This document shows positions 54,883-63,756 of a stretch of 64,000 nucleotides of DNA, piece by piece; position 1 is the first letter of the stretch; every line of letters begins with the position of its first letter. The notes under the pieces were generated by a model. The model was not told the DNA's origin, made no database searches, and saw only the letters and a program-made list of their open reading frames with translations. Origin of the DNA: Streptantibioticus parmotrematis. Its GTDB lineage: Bacteria > Actinomycetota > Actinomycetes > Streptomycetales > Streptomycetaceae. Both the position numbers and the translations under genes were made by a program. The stretch spans positions 1 to 64,000 of the forward strand of contig NZ_JAINVZ010000004.1 of assembly GCF_019890615.1 (NCBI RefSeq), read 5' to 3'.

Positions 54883-54943
54883 CCCGAAGCACGCGGAGCA
54901 CGCCGAGCACGCGGACCGGTCGACGCGAGGCGGGCGGACGGAA

Positions 54944-54993
54944 ACTGACCGGAATCAGCCCCCGCGGCACTGACCGGAACCAGCCCCTGCGGC
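54944..54993. repeat. 25-bp tandem direct repeat
   Basis: Two copies (54944-54968, 54969-54993) with two mismatches between the PAT and MarR genes. It is not part of either coding sequence and its relation to the gene ends is unclear. Confidence 0.8.
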
Positions 54994-55010
54994 AGCCCTT
55001 GCGGCCGCCC

Positions 55011-55502
55011 TCAGCGACGCCAGGGCAGGTCCGCGCCGCCCCGGGGAGCCAGGTTCTCCGCGACCGTGCGCATGATCTCGCCGAGGACTGCCGTCTGTTC
55101 CGGGGTGAGGCGGTCGAAGAGCGCGCCGCGCACCGCCTCGACGTGTCCGGGGGCCGCCTTCTCCAGCGCGCGGAAGCCCTCCTCGGTGAGGACCGCGACC
55201 TGGCCCCTGCGGTCGGTGGCGCAGTCCTCGCGGCGCACCCAGCCGTCCTCTTCCAGCCGCGCGACGGCGTGCGACAGACGGCTCCGGGTGATCTTGGACC
55301 GTTCGGCCAGCTCGGTCATCCGCATCCGGCGGCCGGGCGACTCCGACAGCCATACCAGCAGGCTGTAGTAGGTGTGCGGCATGCCGGCGTCGCGCTGGAG
55401 CTGGCGGTCGACGTGGTCGGACAGCAGCTGTGTCGCGGCCATGTAGGCCCGCCAGGTCCGCTGCTGCTCCGTGTCCAGCCAGCGCGGTTCGGTGGTCGCC
55501 AT
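55011..55502 (-). CDS. MarR-family transcriptional regulator
   Basis: 163 aa. Winged helix with MTELAERSKITRSRLSHAVARLE and DRRGQVAVLTEEG. It probably represses its own gene and the MFS gene behind it, via the TTGAAGCTTCAA palindrome 20 bp from its start codon. Confidence 0.9.
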   Translation of the reverse strand: MATTEPRWLDTEQQRTWRAYMAATQLLSDHVDRQLQRDAGMPHTYYSLLVWLSESPGRRMRMTELAERSKITRSRLSHAVARLEEDGWVRREDCATDRRGQVAVLTEEGFRALEKAAPGHVEAVRGALFDRLTPEQTAVLGEIMRTVAENLAPRGGADLPWRR

Positions 55503-55521
55503 GTCTCCAGCGTACGACCGC

Positions 55522-55533
55522 TTGAAGCTTCAA
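55522..55533. promoter_or_regulatory. Perfect 12-bp palindrome, probable MarR operator
   Basis: TTGAAGCTTCAA, 20 bp upstream of the marR start. Palindromes of TTGA/TCAA half-sites are common MarR operators. A hairpin terminator of the convergent pump follows at once. Confidence 0.75.
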
Positions 55534-55543
55534 AGACGCAGGT

Positions 55544-55581
55544 GGGCCCCGCTTCCCCGGTGAATCGGGGAGGCGGGGCCC
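55544..55581. terminator. Terminator hairpin between marR and the MFS gene
   Basis: 15-bp stem with one wobble (55544-55558 with 55567-55581), loop GGTGAATC. Serves the minus-strand MFS gene. Confidence 0.65.
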
Positions 55582-55635
55582 GGTGGTCCGTACCTGTCCC
55601 GCGCGACCGGCCCGCCCCGGCGGGGGCGGACCGGC

Positions 55636-55679
55636 GCGCGATGACCGGAAACGGATCAGTGCGCGATGACCGGGATCGG
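55636..55679. repeat. 19-bp direct repeat copying the end of the MFS pump gene
   Basis: Copies at 55636-55654 and 55661-55679 (16 of 19 identical, period 25). The gene ends P-I-P-V-I-A-H-stop; the downstream copy reads P-F-P-V-I-A-R, with the stop lost. Confidence 0.85.
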
Positions 55680-57182
55680 CAGCTCCTCAGCGGCCTTGAG
55701 CGCCTCGTCACCACCGGAGGCGACGGGCGTGCCGCCCTGGTGGCCGGTGTTGATGAAGGTGAAGGCGATCGTCGAGGAGACCAGCAGGATCGCCACCGCC
55801 CACCAGATCGCGGAGGAGTAGCCGTGCACCATGGCCTGCAGCTTGACCTGCTGGACGGCGGCGGCGCCGCGGGCGCCCGCCAGGTGCGAGGCGGCGTACG
55901 CGGTGGTGGCGCTGGCCGCGATGGTGTTGAGCAGCGCGGTGCCGATCGAGCCGCCCACCTGCTGCGAGGTGTTGACCATCGCGGAGGCGACACCCGCGTC
56001 ACGCGGCTCGACCCCGTAGGTGGCCAGGCTCATCGCCGGCATGAACGCGGTGCCCATGCCCAGGCCCAGCAGGATCTGGCCGGGCAGCACCAGGCTCGCG
56101 TAGGAGCTGGTGACCGAGATCTGGGTGAGGATCAGCATGCCGCCCGCGGCGACCAGGAAGCCCGGGCCCATCAGCCAGCGCGGCGCGACCCGGGTCATCA
56201 GTCGGGCGCCGATCTGGGTGGAGCCGGTGATCATGCCCGCGATCATCGGCAGGAACGCGAGTCCGGTCTTGACCGGGTCGTAGCCCTTGACCACCTGGAG
56301 GTAGTAGGTGAGGAAGAGGAACAGGCCGAACATGCCGATCACGGCGAGGCCGAGCGAGAGGTAGACACCGCCGCGGTTGCGGTTGGTGACCACGCGCAGC
56401 GGCAGCAGCGGCGCGGCCGTGCGGCCCTCGACGAGGGCGAACGCGGCGAGCAGCACGACCGAGGCGACGAACAGCGCGATGGTCGAGCCCGCGCTCCAGC
56501 CGTTGGTCTCGGCGCGGGTGAACCCGTAGACCAGGGAGACCAGGCCCGCGGTGGCCAGCAGGACACCGGGGATGTCGAGGCGGTTGCGGTTGCGGGCGCC
56601 CTCGGGCTCCCGGATCACCACGAGCGCTCCGGCCACCGCGATGATGGCGAACGCGACGTTGACGAAGAGGGTCCAGCGCCAGTTGAGGTGCTCGGTGAGC
56701 AGGCCGCCCAGGATCAGGCCGACCGCGCCGCCGCCACCGGCGATGGCGCCGTAGATGCCGAACGCCTTGGCGCGTTCCCTGGCCTCGGTGAACATCACCG
56801 ACAGCAGCGACAGGGCGGACGGCGCGAGCAGCGCGCCGAAGGCGCCCTGCAGGGCGCGGGCGCCCAGCAGCATGCCGGTATCGACCGCGGCGCCGCCCAG
56901 CGCGGACGCGCCGGCGAAGCCGAGCAGGCCGATGACGAAGGTGCGCTTGCGGCCGACGAGGTCGGCGATACGGCCGCCGAAGAGCAGCAGGCCGCCGAAC
57001 GCGAGCGTGTAAGCGGTGATCACCCATTGCCGGTTGCCGTCGGAGATGCCGAGGGCCTTCTGCGCCGAGGGGAGCGCGATGTTCACGATGGTCGCGTCGA
57101 GGACCACCATCAGCTGGGCGAGGGCGATGAATATGAGCGCTTTCCAGCGCCGGGGGTCGGGCAGGGTCAGGGAGCCTGGCAT
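55656..57182 (-). CDS. MFS multidrug exporter (14-helix, EmrB/QacA type)
   Basis: 508 aa from ATG 57182. Fourteen predicted helices; motif C region and MVVLDATIVNIALPSAQ near the N-terminus, GGRIADLVGRKR (motif A), and GPGFLVAAGGM. Likely antibiotic export. Neighbouring MarR and TetR genes suggest regulation. The last codons are duplicated downstream. Confidence 0.92.
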   Translation of the reverse strand: MPGSLTLPDPRRWKALIFIALAQLMVVLDATIVNIALPSAQKALGISDGNRQWVITAYTLAFGGLLLFGGRIADLVGRKRTFVIGLLGFAGASALGGAAVDTGMLLGARALQGAFGALLAPSALSLLSVMFTEARERAKAFGIYGAIAGGGGAVGLILGGLLTEHLNWRWTLFVNVAFAIIAVAGALVVIREPEGARNRNRLDIPGVLLATAGLVSLVYGFTRAETNGWSAGSTIALFVASVVLLAAFALVEGRTAAPLLPLRVVTNRNRGGVYLSLGLAVIGMFGLFLFLTYYLQVVKGYDPVKTGLAFLPMIAGMITGSTQIGARLMTRVAPRWLMGPGFLVAAGGMLILTQISVTSSYASLVLPGQILLGLGMGTAFMPAMSLATYGVEPRDAGVASAMVNTSQQVGGSIGTALLNTIAASATTAYAASHLAGARGAAAVQQVKLQAMVHGYSSAIWWAVAILLVSSTIAFTFINTGHQGGTPVASGGDEALKAAEELPIPVIAH

Positions 57183-57422
57183 GGGTGGAACCACCTAAGT
57201 GCGGAGAAGTCGGAAGCCGACGTACGACATACGAAAGGGGCTGCGGCAGCGCGCGTGCTGCGGCATGGGACTCATCAGGTGCTGCGTGAACAACAGGTCG
57301 TGCGGGAACGGCGGGTCGTGCGGGGACGAATCAGGGCGTACGGCATCCCGGGCCCGGCGTCTGTGGCGGGCCGGTCGCGTCAGTCGGAACCGGGCGCGTG
57401 CGGCGCCCGCGTCATCGGCGGG

Positions 57423-58067
57423 TCAGGACGGCCGTCGTAGGGCCTCCAGCGTCGCGGCGCTCCCCGGCAGCACGGACGCGGCGGGGGCCCGCAGTCCGTC
57501 GAGGAACACCTGAAGGTGGCGGTGGACGAAGTGGTCGATGTCGACGCAGGCCGTGCCCGGCAGGGGCCGGGTCAGCTGGGAGAGCGCCAGCATCAGATCA
57601 CCGGCGCCGACGTCGGGACGGACCTGGCCCGCGGCCTGCGCCCGGTCCACCAGCGCCTCGACGGCACGGGTCAACCGGTCGCGCACGGCGAGCAGTTCGG
57701 GTTCGTCGCGGTCGAACGCGCCGGACAACAGGGAACACAGCGCGCCGACGCGTTCGTCGGCGGCCTGGTGGGTGAAGTGCCGCAGCGCCTCGAAGGCGTC
57801 CGGCTCCTCGTCGAGCAGGCCCTCGGCCCGCGCGGCGACGCGGTCCATCACCGACAGCGTGACGGTGCGGATCAGGTCACGGCGGTCCGCGAAGTTGCGG
57901 TAGAGGGTGGCGTTGCCCACCCCGGCGCGCCGGGCGATCTCGTCCAGCGGCATGTCGGGACCGTGCTCGACCAGCGCCTCGCGGGCGGCGGTGACGATCC
58001 GCTCGCGGTTGCGCGACGCGTCCGCCCGCATCCGCGACGGCCTGGCCTTGACGGCGACGCTGTCCAC
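57423..58067 (-). CDS. TetR-family transcriptional regulator
   Basis: 214 aa. GTG 58067 has GAGGAG upstream; an open frame further upstream to 58172 runs through the operators and is not used. The helix-turn-helix (RERIVTAAREALVEHGPDMPLDEIARRAGVGNATLYRNFADRRDL, core GVGNATLYRNF) is followed by a TetR_C-type domain. It likely binds the tandem sites upstream and controls itself and the divergent-oriented or same-strand transport genes. Confidence 0.88.
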   Translation of the reverse strand: MDSVAVKARPSRMRADASRNRERIVTAAREALVEHGPDMPLDEIARRAGVGNATLYRNFADRRDLIRTVTLSVMDRVAARAEGLLDEEPDAFEALRHFTHQAADERVGALCSLLSGAFDRDEPELLAVRDRLTRAVEALVDRAQAAGQVRPDVGAGDLMLALSQLTRPLPGTACVDIDHFVHRHLQVFLDGLRAPAASVLPGSAATLEALRRPS

Positions 58068-58107
58068 GATGGCGCTCCTCTCCCATGAACCGTATGCGGT
58101 GCGATCC

Positions 58108-58161
58108 GGGGAACGCATCCCCATTTCGCTTACGTACGGTGTAAACGGGGAAGGCATCCCC
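58108..58161. promoter_or_regulatory. Twin 15-bp operators flanking a palindrome, upstream of tetR
   Basis: GGGGAACGCATCCCC (58108-58122) and GGGGAAGGCATCCCC (58147-58161) are near-identical inverted repeats spaced 39 bp, with TTACGTACGGTGTAA (58130-58144) between them. Upstream of tetR (58067) and downstream of the next gene's end. Confidence 0.7.
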
Positions 58162-58191
58162 GGATATTTCACGGGAAGGATGTGTCCTGCG

Positions 58192-59301
58192 TCACATTCG
58201 AGTGGGAGCCGAGGGCGCCGCGAAGAGCGGGTGCTTGCGCGCCGCGGGCAGCGACGCGAGGTAGCTGACCAGCACGCCGCCCGCCGCCCAGGCGGACAGC
58301 ACCCACCAGGCGGTCGAGGTGCCGTAGCCGCCGAAGTAGGCGTAGTCGCGCACCAGCGTGGTCGCGGCGCCGGACGGCAGCGCCTGCCCGATCGCCCGCC
58401 AGAACGGCGGCAGCAGCGTCGAGGGGTAGACGCCGCCGGAGCTGGGGTTGCCGAAGACCACGAAGACCAGCAGCGACAGCCCGATGCCCAGCTGCCCCAG
58501 CAGCACCTGGAAGGCCATGCCGGTGGCCGCCGCCGCGAACGTGGTGAGCACCCCGATCCACCACAGCGCCACGAAGTGGCCGGTCAGCGCGGAGAACAGC
58601 GGATCGACGACGATCGCCCCGCCGAGCCCGGACAGCACCGAGATCACCGCGAGCGAGCCCAGCCGGATGCCGACCCGGTGCACGTTGGACGGCCGGGCGC
58701 CGAAGGACATCGCGAGCGCGGCCGAGGCCAGGTACCCGCCGATGATCAGGCCGACGACCAGGTAGAACGAGCTGAGGCCGCGGCCGTCCGCCGCGTTCGG
58801 CGGACGGATGTCGGTGACCGCGACGGTGCGCCGGTTGGCCTGGTCGGTCTTCTGGAGGATCTGCGTGACGGTCTGCGCGACCGAGGGGCCACCGGCGGAG
58901 GCCAGCAGCACGCGGTCGGTGGTGGCGCGCGGGTCGATGACGAACGCGGCGTCCACGTTGCGGTGCAGGATCATCTGGCGCGCCGCCCGCACGTCCGCCG
59001 CAGCCGTCGCCCGCACCGGCTCGCCCTGGAGCCCGTTGAGCCCGTTCACCACCTTGGTCTCGGCCCGCGCGGGCGCGACGACGGCGACCGGGATGCGCTG
59101 CGGGCTGGGCGAGTGGAAGGCGCCCAGGTAGGAGACGATGAACGCCATCTCGATGACGAAGATGCCGATCAGCAGCAGCGCGGCCCGCCCGCTGACGGCG
59201 TCCTTCAGCTCCCCGAGGAAGCCCCGGGAGGAGCCCCCTGAGTCACCGGACGCGCGGTCCTCGCCGCCGTCCGTGCCTTCGCCGCCCGCGCCGTCCGCCA
59301 T
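58192..59301 (-). CDS. ABC-2/YhgE-like membrane protein
   Basis: 369 aa. One N-terminal membrane helix (RAALLLIGIFVIEMAFIVSYLGAF), a 150-residue external domain, and five to six C-terminal helices (LSSFYLVVGLIIGGYLASAALAM, etc.) in the plan of ABC-2 permeases/YhgE-Pip proteins. ATG 59301 follows a DoxX gene in the same direction. Function unknown; the operon with TetR suggests export. Confidence 0.8.
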   Translation of the reverse strand: MADGAGGEGTDGGEDRASGDSGGSSRGFLGELKDAVSGRAALLLIGIFVIEMAFIVSYLGAFHSPSPQRIPVAVVAPARAETKVVNGLNGLQGEPVRATAAADVRAARQMILHRNVDAAFVIDPRATTDRVLLASAGGPSVAQTVTQILQKTDQANRRTVAVTDIRPPNAADGRGLSSFYLVVGLIIGGYLASAALAMSFGARPSNVHRVGIRLGSLAVISVLSGLGGAIVVDPLFSALTGHFVALWWIGVLTTFAAAATGMAFQVLLGQLGIGLSLLVFVVFGNPSSGGVYPSTLLPPFWRAIGQALPSGAATTLVRDYAYFGGYGTSTAWWVLSAWAAGGVLVSYLASLPAARKHPLFAAPSAPTRM

Positions 59302-59311
59302 GTGCGCCACG

Positions 59312-59875
59312 TCAGGACTCCGCGGTGTCGTCGCCGGAGCCGCCGGAGCCGCCGCCCCGCGCGTCGTCGCCGCCCGCCGCCAGCGCGGCCTGCCGCCTGC
59401 CGATGACCACCGAGGCCGCCGCCGCGCTGGCCGCGAACGCCGCCGCCGCGACCCACGGCCGGTCCAGCACGTGGCAGGTGGCGTGGTCGAGGGAGTAGCG
59501 GCCGGGCCCCGCGATGCCGAGGCCGGCCGCCACCGCGCCCACCAGGCCCGCCGACTCGAAGCCGCCGTTGGCCGCGAAGAAGCCGTTGGGCAGGTGGAAG
59601 GAGACCGCGGAGGCCATCGTCCCGGCCGCCGCCGCGCCCGCCGCGGGCGTCGCCAGGCCCAGCGCCAGCAGGGTGCCGCCGCCCGTCTCGCCGAGTCCCG
59701 CGGCGAGCGCGCTGGGGCGGCCCGGCGTGAAGCCCATCTGCTCCATGCCCTGGGCGGTGCCCTCGATGCCAGGGCCGCCGAACCAGCCGAAGAGCTTCTG
59801 CGTGCCGTGCGCGAACAGCACGCCGCCCACGGCCAGGCGCAGGGCGAGCAGTCCGAGGTCCTTGCGGTGCGACAT
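59312..59875 (-). CDS. DoxX-family membrane protein
   Basis: 187 aa. RLAVGGVLFAHGTQKLFGWF is the DoxX signature; four helices and a Gly/Asp-rich C-terminal tail. Often part of membrane-associated oxidoreductase or redox systems. First gene of the minus-strand pair with the ABC-2-like protein. Confidence 0.88.
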   Translation of the reverse strand: MSHRKDLGLLALRLAVGGVLFAHGTQKLFGWFGGPGIEGTAQGMEQMGFTPGRPSALAAGLGETGGGTLLALGLATPAAGAAAAGTMASAVSFHLPNGFFAANGGFESAGLVGAVAAGLGIAGPGRYSLDHATCHVLDRPWVAAAAFAASAAAASVVIGRRQAALAAGGDDARGGGSGGSGDDTAES

Positions 59876-59962
59876 GGCGGGTCCTTCCCCGAGTGAGGTT
59901 CGAAAGGGGCCAGTTGTTCCACTGTGCGCCTGCCCGGGCCGCCGCGCTCCTAGTGTTACGCC

Positions 59963-61741
59963 ATGCTGCGTATCGCCAACTGCTCAGGCTTCTACGGAGA
60001 CCGGCTCTCCGCCGCCCGCGAAATGGTCGAAGGCGGCCCCGTCGACGTGCTCACCGGCGACTACCTCGCCGAACTCACCATGCTCCTGCTGTGGAAGGCC
60101 AGGCAGCGCGACCCGGACGCCGGGTACGCGCTCTCCTTCCTCGCCCAGATGCGCGACGTCCTCGGCACCTGCCTGGAGCGGGGCATCAAGGTGGTGGTCA
60201 ACGCGGGCGGGCTCAATCCCGCCGGTCTCGCCCACAGCTTGCGCGAACTGGCCTCGGCCGCCGGTCTCGCTCCCCGCGTCGCCCACCTGGAGGGCGACGA
60301 CCTGATGCCCCGTCTGGCCGAGCTGCGCGCGGCCGGTGAGGACCTCGCGCACCTGGGCACCGGCCGCCCGCTGGCCGGCGCGGGCGTCGAGCCGGTGACC
60401 GCCAACGCCTACCTGGGCGCCTGGGGCATCACGACCGCGCTGCGCGCCGGGGCGGACGTGGTGATCTGCGGCCGGGTCACCGACGCCTCGCTGGTCGTCG
60501 GCCCGGCCGCGTGGGCGTACGACTGGGCGCTCGACGACTGGGACCGGCTGGCCGGCGCGGTGGCCGCGGGTCACGTCATCGAGTGCGGCGCCCAGGCCAC
60601 CGGCGGCAACTTCAGCTTCTTCACCGAGATACCCGACCCCGTCCGGCCCGGCTTCCCCATCGCCGAGCTGCACGAGGACGGGACCAGCGTCATCACCAAG
60701 CACCCCGGCACCGGCGGCGCCGTCACCACGGAGACCGTCACCGCCCAGCTGCTCTACGAGATCGAGGGCCCGCAGTACCTCGGCCCCGACGTCGTCACCC
60801 GCTTCGACACCGTGGCCCTCACCCAGGAGGGCCCCGACCGGGTGCGGATCGCGGGGGCGACCGGCGAGCCGGCCCCGGAGCGGCTGAAGGTCTGCGTCAA
60901 CTACCGCGGCGGCTACCGCAACAGCGCCACGTTCGCGCTGGAGGGGCTTGAAACGCGGGCCAAGGCGCGGTTCGCCGAGGCGTCGCTGCTGGACGCGGTG
61001 GGCGGCCGGGAGCGGTTCGCGGACTTCGACGCGCGGCTGTCGCCCGCGGGCGACCGGCTGACGGTGACCGTGAAGGACGCGGACCGGGACGCCGTGGGCC
61101 GGGCCTTCTTCGCAGCGGTCGCCGGGACCGGTCTGTCCGGCTACCCGGGCCTGCACCTGGAGCACGCCTCGCCGCGCGCCACGGAGTACGGCGTCCACTG
61201 GCCCGCGCTGGTCGCGGCGTCCGCCGTGCGGCCCGAGGTGGTGCTGGACGACGGCACCCGGCTCGCGGTGCCCGAGCCGCCGCGCGAGCCGTTCCGGCGC
61301 GACGGGCGGGTGTACGGGAGCGTGACGGCGCACGACGATCCGCTGGTCCGCGTCCCGCTCGGCACCCTCGCCGGGGCCCGCTCCGGCGACAAGGGCGGCG
61401 ACGCCAACCTCGGGGTATGGGCGCGGAACGAGAAGACGTGGCGGTGGCTGGGCTGGTACCTGACCGTCGACCGGCTGCGGGAGCTGCTGCCGGAGACCGC
61501 CGGGCTCGACGTCGAGCGTCACTGGCTGCCGAACCTGCGGGCGGTCAACTTCGTGGTGCGCGGGCTGCTGGGCGACGGGGTCGCCGCCTCCACCCTGGCC
61601 GACCCGCAGGCCAAGGCGCTCGGCGAACGCCTGCGCGCGGTCCAGGTGGAGGTACCCGCGGGGCTGCTGGGGGCGGGCGCGAAGGTGAAGGACCACGCTT
61701 TGCCCACGGAAGGGCAAAGCGCCGGACAAGACCGCGCCTGA
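59963..61741 (+). CDS. AtuA-family protein (DUF1446) fused to AtuA C-terminal domain
   Basis: 592 aa. The N-terminal 450 residues match the acyclic-terpene-utilisation AtuA/DUF1446 family (GFYGDRLSAAREMVEGGPVDVLTGDYLAELTM, core VLTGDYLAELT; VVVNAGGLNPAG; VICGRVTDASL; GGNFSF). A C-terminal small domain with ARSGDKGGDANLGVWARNE follows, encoded separately in many species. The Pseudomonas homologue is required for citronellol/geraniol breakdown; the role here is unproven, and no other atu genes are present. Confidence 0.9.
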   Translation: MLRIANCSGFYGDRLSAAREMVEGGPVDVLTGDYLAELTMLLLWKARQRDPDAGYALSFLAQMRDVLGTCLERGIKVVVNAGGLNPAGLAHSLRELASAAGLAPRVAHLEGDDLMPRLAELRAAGEDLAHLGTGRPLAGAGVEPVTANAYLGAWGITTALRAGADVVICGRVTDASLVVGPAAWAYDWALDDWDRLAGAVAAGHVIECGAQATGGNFSFFTEIPDPVRPGFPIAELHEDGTSVITKHPGTGGAVTTETVTAQLLYEIEGPQYLGPDVVTRFDTVALTQEGPDRVRIAGATGEPAPERLKVCVNYRGGYRNSATFALEGLETRAKARFAEASLLDAVGGRERFADFDARLSPAGDRLTVTVKDADRDAVGRAFFAAVAGTGLSGYPGLHLEHASPRATEYGVHWPALVAASAVRPEVVLDDGTRLAVPEPPREPFRRDGRVYGSVTAHDDPLVRVPLGTLAGARSGDKGGDANLGVWARNEKTWRWLGWYLTVDRLRELLPETAGLDVERHWLPNLRAVNFVVRGLLGDGVAASTLADPQAKALGERLRAVQVEVPAGLLGAGAKVKDHALPTEGQSAGQDRA

Positions 61742-61891
61742 TCGCTGTGGAACGGCCCACACCGCCCGGTTTCCCGGCCGTCCCGGCGCCCCCGCCTGCT
61801 TAGGGTGAACCCGCCCCGCCCGCCGCGAGCGGCCGGGGCGCACCAGGCATCGAGCGGTACGCGAATGGACAGCACGAGGGGAACCCGGACC

Positions 61892-62065
61892 GTGGACAAC
61901 ACCATCCTGCACAAGGCGATCTTCCTGCTGCGCGACTGCCACGAGTCCGAGCAGCAGGTCGTGGCCCGCCTCAAGGACTACTTCCCCGAGATGTCGCTGG
62001 GCGAGCGCGAGCGGTACACCAGTGAGGCGTGGGACATGGTGCACGGCAAGCACGCCGAGATCTGA
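61892..62065 (+). CDS. Small conserved helical protein
   Basis: 57 aa from GTG 61892, chosen because GAGGGG lies about ten bases upstream; ATG 61865 would add nine residues. Sequence: NTILHKAIFLLRDCHESEQQ, then VVARLKDYFPEMSLGERERYTSEAWDMVHG (helical). No known domain. Confidence 0.7.
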   Translation: MDNTILHKAIFLLRDCHESEQQVVARLKDYFPEMSLGERERYTSEAWDMVHGKHAEI

Positions 62066-62262
62066 CGGCCGTAAGCCGGCACGCGTAACGGAACCGGTGG
62101 CGGGGCATACGTGCCCCACCACCGGTTTCTCGTTCTTCGTCGCACGGCTCGCGGCGTTCGGCGGGCGGACCGCCGATCGGCGCACAAAGATGGGCGGTGA
62201 CCACACCGACGCGGGGCAGGCGCAAGCGCGAGACCAGCCAGGCCCGAGAAGGGACGGACACC

Positions 62263-63633
62263 GTGGCACGACCCAGGATTCTGGTAGTGGGCGCCGGCTT
62301 CGCCGGAGTCGAGTGCGTACGCCGGCTGGAGCGCAGGCTCTCGCCGGGCGAGGCCGACCTGGTGCTCGTCACGCCGTTCTCCTACCAGCTGTATCTGCCC
62401 CTGCTGCCACAGGTGGCCTCCGGCGTGCTCTCTCCGCAGTCGGTCGCGGTCTCGTTGCGGCGGAGCGGGAAGTTCCGCACCCAGATCATCCCGGGCGGGG
62501 CGATCGGCGTGGACACCAAGGCCAAGGTCTGCGTCATCCGCAAGATCAGCGGTGAGATCCTCGACGAGCCGTACGACTACATCGTGCTGGCCCCCGGCAG
62601 CATCACCCGCACCTTCGACATCCCCGGCCTGATCGAGAACGCGCGCGGCATGAAGACGCTGGCCGAGGCCGCGTACATCCGCGACCACGTCATCGCGCAG
62701 CTGGACCTTGCCGACGCCAGCCAGGACGAGGCCGAGCGCGCCTCGCGGCTGCAGTTCGTGGTGGTCGGCGGCGGCTACGCGGGCACCGAGACGGCCGCCT
62801 GCCTGCAACGGCTGACCAACCACGCGATCAAGAAGTACCCGCGGCTCGACCCCCGGCTGATCAAGTGGCACCTGATCGACATCGCGCCGAAACTCATGCC
62901 GGAGCTGGGCGACAAGCTGGGCGCCAGCGCGCTGGAGATCCTGCGCGCCCGCGGCATCGAGGTCTCCCTCGGGGTGTCCATCGCGGAGGCGGGGCCGGAC
63001 AAGGTGACGTTCACCGACGGCCGGGTGCTGCCGTGCCGCACCCTGATCTGGACCGCGGGCGTCGCCGCGAGCCCGCTGGTGGGCACCCTCGGCGCCGAGA
63101 CGGTGCGCGGGCGGCTCGCGGTCACCCCGGAGATGACGGTGCCCGGCACGGGCTACGACGGCGTCTTCGCGCTGGGCGACGCGGCCGCCGTGCCGGATCT
63201 GGTCAAGGGCGACGGGTCGGTCTGCCCGCCCACCGCCCAGCACTCCATGCGCCAGGGCCGCCGGGCCGCCGAGAACGTCATCGCCTCGCTGCGCGGCCGC
63301 CCCCTCCAGCCGTACGTCCACAAGGACCTGGGCCTGGTGGTGGACCTCGGCGGGCGCGACGCGGTCTCCAAGCCGCTCGGCATCGAACTGCGCGGGGTGC
63401 CCGCGCAGGCGGTGGCCCGCGGCTACCACTGGTCGGCACTGCGCACCGGCCCCGCCAAGACCCGCGTGATGGTCAGCTGGCTGCTGAACGCGTTCGCGGG
63501 CGACGACTTCGTGCGCACCGGCTTCCAGGCGCAGAAGCGGGCCTCGCTGGTCGACTTCGAGTACACGGACGTCTACCTGTCGCCGGAGCAGGTACGCAAG
63601 CACACCGCGTCGGTCGTCGCCCGGCAGGGCTGA
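62263..63633 (+). CDS. Type II NADH dehydrogenase-like FAD oxidoreductase
   Basis: 456 aa from GTG 62263 with AAGGGAC upstream. FAD-binding VVGAGFAGVECVRRLE, NAD-binding VVVGGGYAGTETAA, and the second FAD motif GVFALGDAAAVPD. The C-terminus has an amphipathic membrane-anchor segment, as in Ndh. Transfers electrons from NADH to the quinone pool. Confidence 0.92.
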   Translation: MARPRILVVGAGFAGVECVRRLERRLSPGEADLVLVTPFSYQLYLPLLPQVASGVLSPQSVAVSLRRSGKFRTQIIPGGAIGVDTKAKVCVIRKISGEILDEPYDYIVLAPGSITRTFDIPGLIENARGMKTLAEAAYIRDHVIAQLDLADASQDEAERASRLQFVVVGGGYAGTETAACLQRLTNHAIKKYPRLDPRLIKWHLIDIAPKLMPELGDKLGASALEILRARGIEVSLGVSIAEAGPDKVTFTDGRVLPCRTLIWTAGVAASPLVGTLGAETVRGRLAVTPEMTVPGTGYDGVFALGDAAAVPDLVKGDGSVCPPTAQHSMRQGRRAAENVIASLRGRPLQPYVHKDLGLVVDLGGRDAVSKPLGIELRGVPAQAVARGYHWSALRTGPAKTRVMVSWLLNAFAGDDFVRTGFQAQKRASLVDFEYTDVYLSPEQVRKHTASVVARQG

Positions 63634-63652
63634 GGCACAGGGCTCTCGGATG

Positions 63653-63756
63653 GTCAGCGGCGGGCGTCCGCCGCGACCTTCAGCGGCGGGCGTCTGTCGC
63701 GACGTTCAGGGGCGGGCGTCCGCCGCGACGTTCAGGGGCGGGCGTCCGCCGCGACC
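63653..63756. repeat. Four 26-bp tandem repeats copying the end of the DoxX-like gene
   Basis: Units at 63653, 63679, 63705 and 63731. On the minus strand they encode V-A-A-D-A-R-P-stop in the gene (last unit), then V-A-A-D-A-R-P-stop, V-A-T-D-A-R-R-stop and V-A-A-D-A-R-R-stop in the downstream copies. All keep the stop in phase. Confidence 0.9.

Noticed and set aside
63653-63756. Repeats considered as a short CRISPR array
   Set aside because: Units are contiguous without spacers and encode the gene tail; no cas genes are present.
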